A stretch of 64,000 bases of DNA from Vibrio qingdaonensis (GTDB lineage Bacteria > Pseudomonadota > Gammaproteobacteria > Enterobacterales > Vibrionaceae): the NCBI RefSeq assembly GCF_026191675.1, contig NZ_JAKRRY010000008.1, forward strand, positions 1 to 64,000. Direction: 5' to 3'. The position numbers and the translations under genes were made by a program. Shown here one piece after another: positions 16,445 through 24,768 of the stretch. Positions within the stretch are counted from its first letter, which is position 1. The number at the start of each line of letters is the position of its first letter. The notes beneath the pieces were generated by a model that made no database searches, was not told the origin of the DNA, and worked only from the letters and a program-made list of their open reading frames with translations.

Positions 16445-19360
16445 ATGTTACTCGCCAAAGCTAGTATTGGACGTAAACTATTTTTCTCATTCGCGGTCAT
16501 GGCACTTTTAGTGTTGTTCTCGACGGCGATCGGTGTGTCTGGGTTTTCATTAGTCGCCAAAACTGAAAGGAAGGTTGTTGAGGCAGCGATGCCATCAATG
16601 CTGGAAGCTCGTGAAGTCTCTGAATTGAGCACCAGTATCATCGCGTCGGTACAAACATTGTCTAATGCCAAAACGAAGGTACAACATCAGCAGGCGGGTA
16701 AAAAACTGTTTGGCCAACTAGAGTCGCTACTTAGTCATATTAAAACACTAGGTTCTGACTCTTTTGATTCAGAACTACTTGGTCAATTGGAGCAAGATGT
16801 ACAAGCTATCCTTGATTCACTTATCGAGCTCGGAATGTCGGTTGAACGTCGCATTGAATTGGACCAGTCGATACTAGAAAAAGTTGGACAGCTGCGTGTA
16901 GCAGCACAGGAATTAGAAGAGCTCACTCGTACTCAAGTCCTGAACACAAGCACTATCGCAGTCGCAAATGTTACTCATATTTATGGGCTACTCGAAAAAA
17001 ACAAGAAAGAAGATGCGCTGGACGCGTTGGACAGCCTGGTTGAAATAGACCTCGATCTGTCGGAGCGTTTACACGAACTGCATTTGTTAGCGTTTAAAAC
17101 ACTTAATCAGATAGAAGAGTCACGCACGGTAACGGTGTTAGAGCGGATTGAAGAGTTGCAGTCGTCCTACCAATATAACATCACGATTATGAAAAGACGG
17201 GTGCAAGGTGTTGAAGATCCGGCGAGATCAAAGCAGATGACCCAACTGTTGGCGCAGCTTGAGCAAGGGGCGGATGTCTTCGCGTTAATGAAGCAAACCA
17301 ATTTTGAAGGCAGACATTCGCTAACCTTAAATCAAGAAACACTTGACCAATTGACTGCTTTGAACAAAACCGTAGCGAAGCTGGTTGATCAGTCTAATGC
17401 CGCGACGTCACAGGCGGTTGCTCAACTTTCATCGACTTTGAATTACGCACAATTGACGTTGACTTTACTGTCTATTCTGAGCTTTGTCATTGTTGTGGTT
17501 ATTGTTTGGAGGGTGGTGTATCTATCGGTGGTCAAACGACTTGCAGCGTATTCCTCTGCACTGCTGTCTATTGCAAAAGGGCAACTTAAGGTCGATTTAG
17601 TAGTGAAGGGCAACGACGAGCTTGCTCATATGGGACAGGCTATTATTACGGCAAGAGATACCGCTCAATCACTCAAAACGGTGGCAGAATCTGAAGCCAG
17701 TGCTCGTAAGGCACTTCAAGAACATAAAGCACACCTAGAGCAAACGATCGCAGACAGAACGATTGAACTCCAAAACAGTAACGCGAGCTTAAACCGAGAA
17801 GTAAAAAATCACGCCCAAGTGAGAAATGATGCAGAGCAAGCAAGCCGAGCGAAAACCGCGTTTCTTGCTACTATGAGTCATGAAATTCGTACCCCAATGA
17901 ATGGCGTTCTTGGCACGGCGGCATTAATGGAAGAAACCCCGTTAGATGAGAGACAGCAGCATTATCTCGGTGTGATTAACCGCAGTGGGCAAAATCTGCT
18001 CGCGATTTTAAATGATGTTTTGGATTATTCTAAAATTGAAGCTGGCCATTTGGATATTCGTAACAACCCTTTCGACCTTACTCGTATGGTGCGAGATTGC
18101 TATCAATTGATGCATGGTAAGGCGTTGGAAAAGCAGTTGGAATTTAAGTTTAGTATCGATGTTGACGTTCAAAGTGTCTATTGTGGCGACGTAACACGCT
18201 TGAGCCAAGTGCTCAACAATCTAGTAGGGAATGCCATTAAGTTTACTGACGAAGGAGAAGTGTCTATTCACGTATCCCGTGATCCGGATGATGAGACCTG
18301 TTTAGTCTTTGAAGTCTCTGATACAGGTATGGGTATTAGCCCCAACGATCAGCTTGCACTGTTTGATGCCTTTACTCAGGCTAGTCATGGCAAAAGTGTA
18401 TCGGGCGGGACTGGTTTAGGTTTGGCGATTAGCCAAAAACTGGTGAATGCGATGCATGGCCAAATCTATGTCGACTCTTTAGGTGAAGGCAGTCGTTTTT
18501 GGTTTATTGTACCGCTAGAAACCAGTGAATTTGACAAGCAAGATGTCTATGAGCCAATTGGTCGGGCTGATGCTGTAAGCGCAAAAGTACTACTGGTCGA
18601 AGATAATCCAGTTAATCTCATGGTTGCGGAAGGTTTCTTGGTGAATATGGGACATCACGTTCGCTGTGCCGAGAATGGTGCCGATGCTGAGGTACTTTTC
18701 ACTGAAAATGATTTCGACATCGCGTTGCTGGACATTAATCTACCCGACACGGATGGCGTTACCTTGATGAAAAACCTGAAATCACAGAGTACGAACGGTG
18801 ATGAACAAATCCCAATGATTGCCGTTTCTGCGCATGTCTTTACTGAAGAAGTTGAAGGGTATCTCAGAGCAGGTTTTGATGGGTACCTTCCTAAACCGAT
18901 TGATAGAGAAGCGTTAAAGTCTCTTATTCAGTCTAAGATACATGGACGAGAACTGAGAGCGGCACCCATACCATTAATTGAGGTCGATATGGAGGCGAAT
19001 ATGGGGCTGAAGAATACAACAATGGTTGATGAGCAAGTATTAGAGCAAGATGTCAAAGTCTTAGGCGTGACGCGAATGACCAAAATCGTCGATGCATTTA
19101 CCTCATCCAGTCAGGTTACATTGGAAGAGCTTGAGCGTGCTGCTCAGCAAGGAGAGGCTAAACGTGTTAAAGATTTAGCGCATAAACTAAAAGGATCAGC
19201 AGGAGCGCTTGGTTTAACAACCTTGTTTGAACATTGTTTAACCATTGAAAAATCGCAAGACCCAATTGGTGATTATATTCGCTTAGTTGACCATATTGTT
19301 AGCGTTAAAGCTCAGTCAGTAGCGGTTCTAAATAACATATTAGTTAGATTAACTCGCTAA
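16445..19360 (+). CDS. torS: TorS-like hybrid sensor histidine kinase
   Basis: Partner of TorT in TMAO sensing. About 971 residues from the start MLLAKASIGRK: membrane helix (FFSFAVMALLVLFSTAIGVSG), a long helical periplasmic sensor of about 300 residues, second helix (LTLTLLSILSFVIVVVIVW), HAMP, HisKA with MSHEIRTPMNG, HATPase_c with NNLVGNAIKF and GGTGLGLAIS, a receiver (VLLVEDNPVN, LLDINLPDTDG) and a C-terminal HPt with AHKLKGSAGALG. This tripartite H-D-H layout is that of TorS/ArcB. Upstream in-frame starts at 16325 and 16388 would add residues overlapping torT signals and are less likely. No torR is adjacent. Confidence 0.88.
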   Translation: MLLAKASIGRKLFFSFAVMALLVLFSTAIGVSGFSLVAKTERKVVEAAMPSMLEAREVSELSTSIIASVQTLSNAKTKVQHQQAGKKLFGQLESLLSHIKTLGSDSFDSELLGQLEQDVQAILDSLIELGMSVERRIELDQSILEKVGQLRVAAQELEELTRTQVLNTSTIAVANVTHIYGLLEKNKKEDALDALDSLVEIDLDLSERLHELHLLAFKTLNQIEESRTVTVLERIEELQSSYQYNITIMKRRVQGVEDPARSKQMTQLLAQLEQGADVFALMKQTNFEGRHSLTLNQETLDQLTALNKTVAKLVDQSNAATSQAVAQLSSTLNYAQLTLTLLSILSFVIVVVIVWRVVYLSVVKRLAAYSSALLSIAKGQLKVDLVVKGNDELAHMGQAIITARDTAQSLKTVAESEASARKALQEHKAHLEQTIADRTIELQNSNASLNREVKNHAQVRNDAEQASRAKTAFLATMSHEIRTPMNGVLGTAALMEETPLDERQQHYLGVINRSGQNLLAILNDVLDYSKIEAGHLDIRNNPFDLTRMVRDCYQLMHGKALEKQLEFKFSIDVDVQSVYCGDVTRLSQVLNNLVGNAIKFTDEGEVSIHVSRDPDDETCLVFEVSDTGMGISPNDQLALFDAFTQASHGKSVSGGTGLGLAISQKLVNAMHGQIYVDSLGEGSRFWFIVPLETSEFDKQDVYEPIGRADAVSAKVLLVEDNPVNLMVAEGFLVNMGHHVRCAENGADAEVLFTENDFDIALLDINLPDTDGVTLMKNLKSQSTNGDEQIPMIAVSAHVFTEEVEGYLRAGFDGYLPKPIDREALKSLIQSKIHGRELRAAPIPLIEVDMEANMGLKNTTMVDEQVLEQDVKVLGVTRMTKIVDAFTSSSQVTLEELERAAQQGEAKRVKDLAHKLKGSAGALGLTTLFEHCLTIEKSQDPIGDYIRLVDHIVSVKAQSVAVLNNILVRLTR

Positions 19361-19384
19361 TCCAAAGGTTTGTAACCACCAAAA

Positions 19385-19415
19385 AGTAAGGGCTCATTAA
19401 GAGCCCTCACTTTAA
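19385..19415. terminator. Terminator between torS and the convergent small gene
   Basis: Stem around AGGGCTC / GAGCCCT extended by AGT / ACT with one mismatch, five-base loop, A-rich left and T-rich right; can serve both convergent genes. Confidence 0.7.
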
Positions 19416-19418
19416 TCA

Positions 19419-19610
19419 TTATTTGGGTTTATCTTGAAATTTAACGCTTGAAGGATCGAAAGATTGTGTGTCTTCTGGCTCTTGGTTAGAAAGCTCTCGA
19501 AGATGATTCAGTTGATGCTCAAGCATGTTAACTGCATCATAATCACCATCGGAACACGCCACGTAAATCTGTTGTTCGATCGCCTCAATGCTATCTTTAA
19601 TGCTCATCAT
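19419..19610 (-). CDS. Small acidic helical protein, unknown
   Basis: Sixty-three residues, rich in Glu, Asp and Gln, probably two helices (SIKDSIEAIEQQIYVACSD and YDAVNMLEHQLNHLRELS) and a loose tail. A strong GGAGG lies six bases before the first ATG, which supports it as a real gene; the second Met is an equally possible start. I recognise no family. It is convergent with torS and shares its terminator. Confidence 0.65.
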   Translation of the reverse strand: MMSIKDSIEAIEQQIYVACSDGDYDAVNMLEHQLNHLRELSNQEPEDTQSFDPSSVKFQDKPK

Positions 19611-19771
19611 ACACCTCCGAAGTGTTCAATAGAGCACCTATGCGGTTAATCAATAATGTCGTCAACGGACTAAGCGTAATCTGACAAAGTGTCCATTAAC
19701 TATGCCGTCAACTAATTATGTCATTAACCTATTATTTCAATTCAAGTCGATTTACTTGTGGTTAAATCGGC

Positions 19772-22126
19772 TTACCTGTTCTCAAATCGATTATAGTCCA
19801 AGAGTCCAAATTCGACAGGTTGTGTACGTTGGTAAAACTCATGCACTTGGTCGCTAAAGCGCCAAAACTCAGGAGAGCTTCGTCTAACCGCATAATTGTC
19901 GAGTAGTTTTATGTAGTCATCTTCATCGTCAATTGATCTGAGTTGAGTAACAAATTTTTCCACTTGGTTCTCTTTGATTGAAAAGTAGGCGGCTGGGTAG
20001 CTACCGATAACCCCGCGAACAAGAGTAAAGCTATCGTTGGCGTAATCACGGTTATTCTCTTCTGAAAACAGGCTGGAAATATTCACGTGTGCATTGTTGT
20101 GCAGAAGGGTGAATAATTGATTATCGCCTTTATTTGTCTCAATCATAAGCATAGTGATCTGCGGTACAGATTTGAGACCTTCACCCTGAATATCATCGAC
20201 AGTTCTCAATAACGCTTCGTTTTTACTGGATAAACCCGTATTGACAATTTGGTATCGGTCGCTAAGTATCGGTGCCAATTCTGCTTTAATTTTGCTAAAC
20301 AACTCTGCCTTGTAATTCTGAGTGAGGTATAGCACTTGGGTCGGCTGACTGAACGGCGCGACATTACGTTGTAAAAAGGTACTAAATTGTGGGCTTTGAT
20401 CTTGGTACCAACTGCTGAATTCTTTGTGTCGCATCGTATTTGGTAATAGCGCTAAAAAGTTACTTTCTCCTTCCATACGCAAAAAGTCCATGAACATACG
20501 TGTGATAAGTTGATGGCCAAAATTCCCATAGACATCAAACCCTGCCACTAACAAGTAGTGAATACGCTCCAAAAGGGCATAATCAAGAACCCAGGCTGTT
20601 TTAGGTGGATGACCTACTAAGCCTTGCACCACTGACGCACTATCAAAATGGCGGAACACGGTGAGTGCTGCATTAGGATTGTTGCCGTTACCTTTCCAAA
20701 GTAAGTCCGTGGTTAAGTATTTACCGCCTGTAAACCACTGATTCATGAAGTTTGACTTACCTTCTAGATAGCGCGCTTGTTGGTTGGAGTATTTAACCCA
20801 GTTGGTAATAGGTACGGTATTACTTTCTTTTTCACTTGGCAGTTTTAAGTTATCGGCCTGTTCTTTGTAAAAATCGACAACTTCTGGAATGTCCGACGTA
20901 TCGGGGTCGATGAAAAAGACCCAGAATCGGTCATTAATGACATTGAGCGCGAGCTGACCACGACAAACCGGACCTTTTATATAAGCCATTATGGTGTTTT
21001 GCGCATTATCCAACATGAAATTAAAGCGAGCTTTAACAGGCAATGCTTCAAATGCCGTCATTGGATTCGCTGCGACGGAGATATCGTAACTTGGCAAGGT
21101 GTTAACGGTGTAGTTAGGCTCAATAAACCACTCATACCACAATTCAAGCTTGGCATCGTTTAACTTGAACGGCATGTGTGTCTTATCAACAATGGTGCCT
21201 TGGTTCGGAATCAACCGATAGTAGACTCGCACGAGGTCGGGGTTATCATAAGGCCTGCGCGTCACGATGCGTTTTACCGGTGTGCCGGGTGGAGTGCTAG
21301 AACGAACAATTTTGAAAAAGCGTGGCTTACCTTCTATCTCAGAAAAATAAAGGTTTGCTAAAAAGAGGTGCTCATAGATATAACGGGCAGTGAGTTGGTT
21401 TTTAAGTGATGAGGTATTAAGAAGCTCTTCATACTTATCAACCATAGTTTGTTCGTCTTTGGACAATGGAAGTGGGGCATTCATCATAGCGCCGTTACCT
21501 AGCCATGCCACTAATGTTGAATATTCATCATTGTCGATATTTGGCATACCAAAAGGCATTCCCCATAAAGGGTTTTCTTGCTCATAGGCATCGTATTCTT
21601 CAATGGTTGGACAGACTTGTTGGCGATTAACCGAAAAATCAAAGCCTTCGAGTTGGGTGGTCTCCGGTAATGGATGACGCGCTTTCTGCGTGAGCATACG
21701 TGAGATAAGACCAGCATCTAAATTGGCAGATAGTGTTTGATCGCGTTCGTTAAGAACCGGAAAGAAGCCCATTTCTCGCCATTCTTGAGTGCTTTGGGCG
21801 TCTTCAAAGAGGCGGGTAGGTTGCGTGGCTGTTAGCCGTTCCCCTTGATAAACAAGTGCTTTGCTGGCACCTCTATCGATACCTTCAACCGAAGACATTT
21901 TTAGTTGGCATGGTGCGTCGTAGCAAGCATGACAAACCACACATCGGTTATCAATAATGGGCTTAACTTCATTAATAAAGAAGTCAGCGTGGGTCGATTC
22001 AACCGAAACGGTTCGTTCTCTTACCTCTGGCTTACCAAACAATTCATCATAATTGAGTCCAGCGTAAGTCGTACAACCAGCAAAAACGACGATACATAAA
22101 TAGACAACAAGTTGTTTCATTTTCAT
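19772..22126 (-). CDS. cti: Fatty acid cis/trans isomerase (Cti family), lipoprotein
   Basis: Converts cis to trans unsaturated fatty acids in membrane phospholipids, making membranes less fluid under solvent or heat stress (known from Pseudomonas and Vibrio). The 784 residues match Cti size. A lipobox-type signal (IVVFAGCTTY) at the N-terminus and a c-type haem motif CVVCH at about residues 56-60, followed by CYDAPC, fit this periplasmic cytochrome-like enzyme. FDASV-like and NPN blocks typical of the family (NGNNPNAALTVFRHFDSASVVQGLVG) are present. It stands alone on the minus strand. Confidence 0.87.
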   Translation of the reverse strand: MKMKQLVVYLCIVVFAGCTTYAGLNYDELFGKPEVRERTVSVESTHADFFINEVKPIIDNRCVVCHACYDAPCQLKMSSVEGIDRGASKALVYQGERLTATQPTRLFEDAQSTQEWREMGFFPVLNERDQTLSANLDAGLISRMLTQKARHPLPETTQLEGFDFSVNRQQVCPTIEEYDAYEQENPLWGMPFGMPNIDNDEYSTLVAWLGNGAMMNAPLPLSKDEQTMVDKYEELLNTSSLKNQLTARYIYEHLFLANLYFSEIEGKPRFFKIVRSSTPPGTPVKRIVTRRPYDNPDLVRVYYRLIPNQGTIVDKTHMPFKLNDAKLELWYEWFIEPNYTVNTLPSYDISVAANPMTAFEALPVKARFNFMLDNAQNTIMAYIKGPVCRGQLALNVINDRFWVFFIDPDTSDIPEVVDFYKEQADNLKLPSEKESNTVPITNWVKYSNQQARYLEGKSNFMNQWFTGGKYLTTDLLWKGNGNNPNAALTVFRHFDSASVVQGLVGHPPKTAWVLDYALLERIHYLLVAGFDVYGNFGHQLITRMFMDFLRMEGESNFLALLPNTMRHKEFSSWYQDQSPQFSTFLQRNVAPFSQPTQVLYLTQNYKAELFSKIKAELAPILSDRYQIVNTGLSSKNEALLRTVDDIQGEGLKSVPQITMLMIETNKGDNQLFTLLHNNAHVNISSLFSEENNRDYANDSFTLVRGVIGSYPAAYFSIKENQVEKFVTQLRSIDDEDDYIKLLDNYAVRRSSPEFWRFSDQVHEFYQRTQPVEFGLLDYNRFENR

Positions 22127-22239
22127 AATATGCTCTCAATGCAGCGTGTCAAAACGCGTATATCTCCTTGTTAGTATGTTACTAATTTTTGTTTATATTC
22201 GATTAAAGATCTAGTGATTTGTTATTTTGGACAAAAAAA

Positions 22240-22262
22240 AGCCTGACATGATGTCAGGCTTA
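22240..22262 (-). terminator. Terminator of the MFS transporter gene
   Basis: Stem AGCCTGAC / GTCAGGCT with a five-base loop; on the minus strand it is followed by eight T residues. Confidence 0.85.
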
Positions 22263-22298
22263 ATATGCGATACGCTGCAATTTTTGTCGCTTAATGTG

Positions 22299-23531
22299 TT
22301 AAGCAGTTTTAAGTTCTGCTGCTTTTTCTTCAGTAATAGGTTTAGTGAAGAAAGACAGAAGAATACACACACCCATCATTGCTGCTGAGATGGTGTAAGC
22401 CAAGTTATAACCGCCGCCGTGGGTCATAGAGTAACCAACCACTGCGACACCGATTGCACCGCCAATACCCCAAGAGGTATAAAGTACGCCATAGTTGGTG
22501 CCGTAGTTTTTCAGGCCGTAGAATTCAGCGGTCAGAGACGGGAATACTGCCAGTAATGTACCGTAACCGAGTGCAGCAAGTGCAGTACCGATGATCAATG
22601 TGAATTCACTATCAAAGGTTGCGAACAAAATCATGTTGATGCCTTGCAGAATAAACGCAAGCATCAGTGTGCGAATACCGCCAATTTTGTCAGACAAAAT
22701 ACCCGCACCAATACGACCACCAGAGTTGAAAATCGCTAGGATAGATGCGAGGTATACTGCATTGGGTAGGTTGGCTTGAACACTAGCAATGTTAGTAATG
22801 TTGCCGATAATCATTAGGCCAGTCGCAGAAGCCAAAGCGTACATTACCCAAAGCGCGTAAAACTGTGGCGTCTTAAGCATTGCTTTCCATGAAATGTCGA
22901 CAGCTTGTTTTACTTTTACAGGGGATTGTCCAGCTTTAACTTTAGGTTCTGCTGGTTGGTATCCTGCTGGTGGGTTATTAATCGTCGCTGCGAGTGGCAC
23001 GGCAATAAGTAAAATACCAATACCTAAGATCATGAAGCTAGAGCTAATACCCATTTGGGTAATCAGCGCAGATGTCAGCGGTGCAAGATACACAGCCGCT
23101 AAACCGAAACCAGCAGCGATTAAACCGTTGACCATGCCTTTCTTAGAAGGGTGGAACCATTTCATCGCAGAAGGCGACAAACATGCATAACCAAATCCAA
23201 TACCAGCACCAGTAATTACACCGAAAGTGATGTTAAGAACAAGCACAGACTCTGCGAAGCTTGAAGCAATCATGCCAAGACCTGTTAGCGTAGCACCTAA
23301 AATAAGGATGTTACGAGGGCCCATGCGATCTTGTAGTACACCTGCCACTAATAGACAAAGCGAAAAAGTGATTGTCGCGATTGCGTAAGGAGAAGATGCG
23401 TCAGCAGCACTCCAACCCCATTCACTTACTAAGGCCTTGTTAAATACACTCCAAGCATACAGGATGCCAAGACAAAGGTTGATACAGAATCCTGCAATAA
23501 GGATTCGCATGGCTTTATCAATCTTGCTCAT
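22299..23531 (-). CDS. MFS transporter, oxalate/formate antiporter (OFA) family
   Basis: About 410 residues with 12 hydrophobic segments. The first, RILIAGFCINLCLGILYAWSVF, followed by GWSAADASSPYAIATITFSLCLLVAGVLQDRMGPR, is the OFA-family signature; SFMILGIGILLI and a short central loop follow, then GGRIGAGILSDKIGG at the start of the second half. Family members carry small organic anions such as oxalate, formate, lactate or pyruvate; the substrate here is unknown. The start MSKIDK was chosen over one 17 codons upstream because the extra residues look non-coding. It has its own terminator. Confidence 0.85.
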   Translation of the reverse strand: MSKIDKAMRILIAGFCINLCLGILYAWSVFNKALVSEWGWSAADASSPYAIATITFSLCLLVAGVLQDRMGPRNILILGATLTGLGMIASSFAESVLVLNITFGVITGAGIGFGYACLSPSAMKWFHPSKKGMVNGLIAAGFGLAAVYLAPLTSALITQMGISSSFMILGIGILLIAVPLAATINNPPAGYQPAEPKVKAGQSPVKVKQAVDISWKAMLKTPQFYALWVMYALASATGLMIIGNITNIASVQANLPNAVYLASILAIFNSGGRIGAGILSDKIGGIRTLMLAFILQGINMILFATFDSEFTLIIGTALAALGYGTLLAVFPSLTAEFYGLKNYGTNYGVLYTSWGIGGAIGVAVVGYSMTHGGGYNLAYTISAAMMGVCILLSFFTKPITEEKAAELKTA

Positions 23532-24036
23532 TTTTGTTCTCTGGTATTTCGAACAATGTTCGGGGGTTAGACAAATTTTCAAATTTAGTTTGCGTTTATC
23601 AACAGACGACGCAAAGGAGCGCGGATTATAACCAATAAAAATGTGATTGGAATCGATTTCTTTGAATTAATTGAAATAAACAGCACACTGTAAATAATAT
23701 GTAAAAAATAATGTTTAAACTTGATCTAACTTATTAATGTGCATGGGCAGATCACAAATTACTTAAAGTAACCAGATTTATTTTTATGTAATTTTTTTGT
23801 TAAAATAACTGGCGAGCAATTAAGTAAATTACGTAACATACTGTAACGAAAGGGAAGTGAACATTTCCAATGTTACTGAGTTGTAATTGCCCTAAGAATG
23901 GCAATTTTAATAAGATTGCTGGTTAAATATTGAGCTTGTAATTGCCTTAAAGACATATGACAATATAGACAAAATGAGTTTTCAAAAATGAAAATGGACA
24001 TTTCATTCCTATTTTTACTACTTTTCGAGGTGATTT
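23532..24036. other. AT-rich divergent promoter region
   Basis: About 500 bases between the MFS gene and a small membrane-protein gene. Strongly AT-rich around 23650-23800. The motif TTGTAATTGCC occurs twice (about 23881 and 23936). No gene was recognised; promoters for both genes should lie here. Confidence 0.45.
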
Positions 24037-24411
24037 ATGTTCATTGCAAAAATCGGTATGTTACTTGGATTTTCGGTTGGGGCGGGTTATGTGGCCGCTG
24101 ATCATATCCATTCCTATATGCTTGGATTTTCTATCGCTGCATTAGCGGTAGGGGCTTGTTACCTTATTGCATTTGCTAGCACTAAGTATCCGCAATTTGC
24201 GATGGGTTTGTTACTATTAGGGACAATGGCAAAATTGACTGTAACGGTAGTTGGCGTCGGTGTCAGTGTGTCTTATGACTTAATCTCATCTCCACTTGTC
24301 TTCTCATTGTCCTATTTGTTTTACCTGATTGCGGTAACGTATCTTTGGTTTAGCTTTAAAGATAGCAGAATGCCAATCCCAGATATTATGAAGCCAAAGC
24401 TTGCGTCATAA
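24037..24411 (+). CDS. Small four-helix membrane protein, resembles ATP synthase subunit I
   Basis: A 124-residue protein with four hydrophobic segments (IGMLLGFSVGAGYVAA, MLGFSIAALAVGACYLIAFAS, MGLLLLGTMAKLTVTVVGVGVSV, PLVFSLSYLFYLIAVTYLWFSF). Size and helix spacing recall AtpI-family proteins, but no ATP synthase gene is near and the resemblance is only in layout. GAGGTG lies before the ATG. A terminator follows. Function unknown. Confidence 0.6.
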   Translation: MFIAKIGMLLGFSVGAGYVAADHIHSYMLGFSIAALAVGACYLIAFASTKYPQFAMGLLLLGTMAKLTVTVVGVGVSVSYDLISSPLVFSLSYLFYLIAVTYLWFSFKDSRMPIPDIMKPKLAS

Positions 24412-24462
24412 CAGCGTATGCATTGTGCATGACCCTCTGTAGTAAGCAGTAGATAGAATGAA

Positions 24463-24491
24463 AAAAAGAAGGACTCAGGTCCTTCTTTTTT
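24463..24491 (+). terminator. Terminator after the small membrane-protein gene
   Basis: GAAGGAC / GTCCTTC stem with a four-base loop, A-run before and T-run after; located about 50 bases after the stop. Confidence 0.85.
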
Positions 24492-24768
24492 GATCGTAGC
24501 CACACCAAAGCCTCTCATTAGCATGGCTTCATCGTTTTGCCCACAACAGCTCGACGTTTTACGCAATACTCGATGAAAATGAGTATTTGTCTTGCTTGTT
24601 GGGACCTCTCACCACCACGCGTTTTAGTATCTCTTAAGTCACAAAACAGATTTTATGATAGGGAAGTCACGAGTAGTAATCTATTACAAATATAAATGAT
24701 AGTAATTATCATTTATATTTGTAATAATGCGCGAGAACTGATTATTAGAACAGAAATAAGAAGGAACT
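24492..24768 (+). other. Upstream region of the TonB-dependent receptor
   Basis: No gene is seen between the preceding terminator and the receptor start. The Fur-type palindrome listed separately is its main feature. Confidence 0.5.
24683..24725 (+). promoter_or_regulatory. Fur box inside a 43-base perfect inverted repeat
   Basis: Arms ATTACAAATATAAATGATA and its exact reverse complement, 19 bases each, flank the five bases GTAAT. The core AATGATAGTAATTATCATT fits the Fur consensus GATAATGATAATCATTATC well. It ends 43 bases before the receptor ATG, where it would block the promoter when iron is plentiful. Confidence 0.85.
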
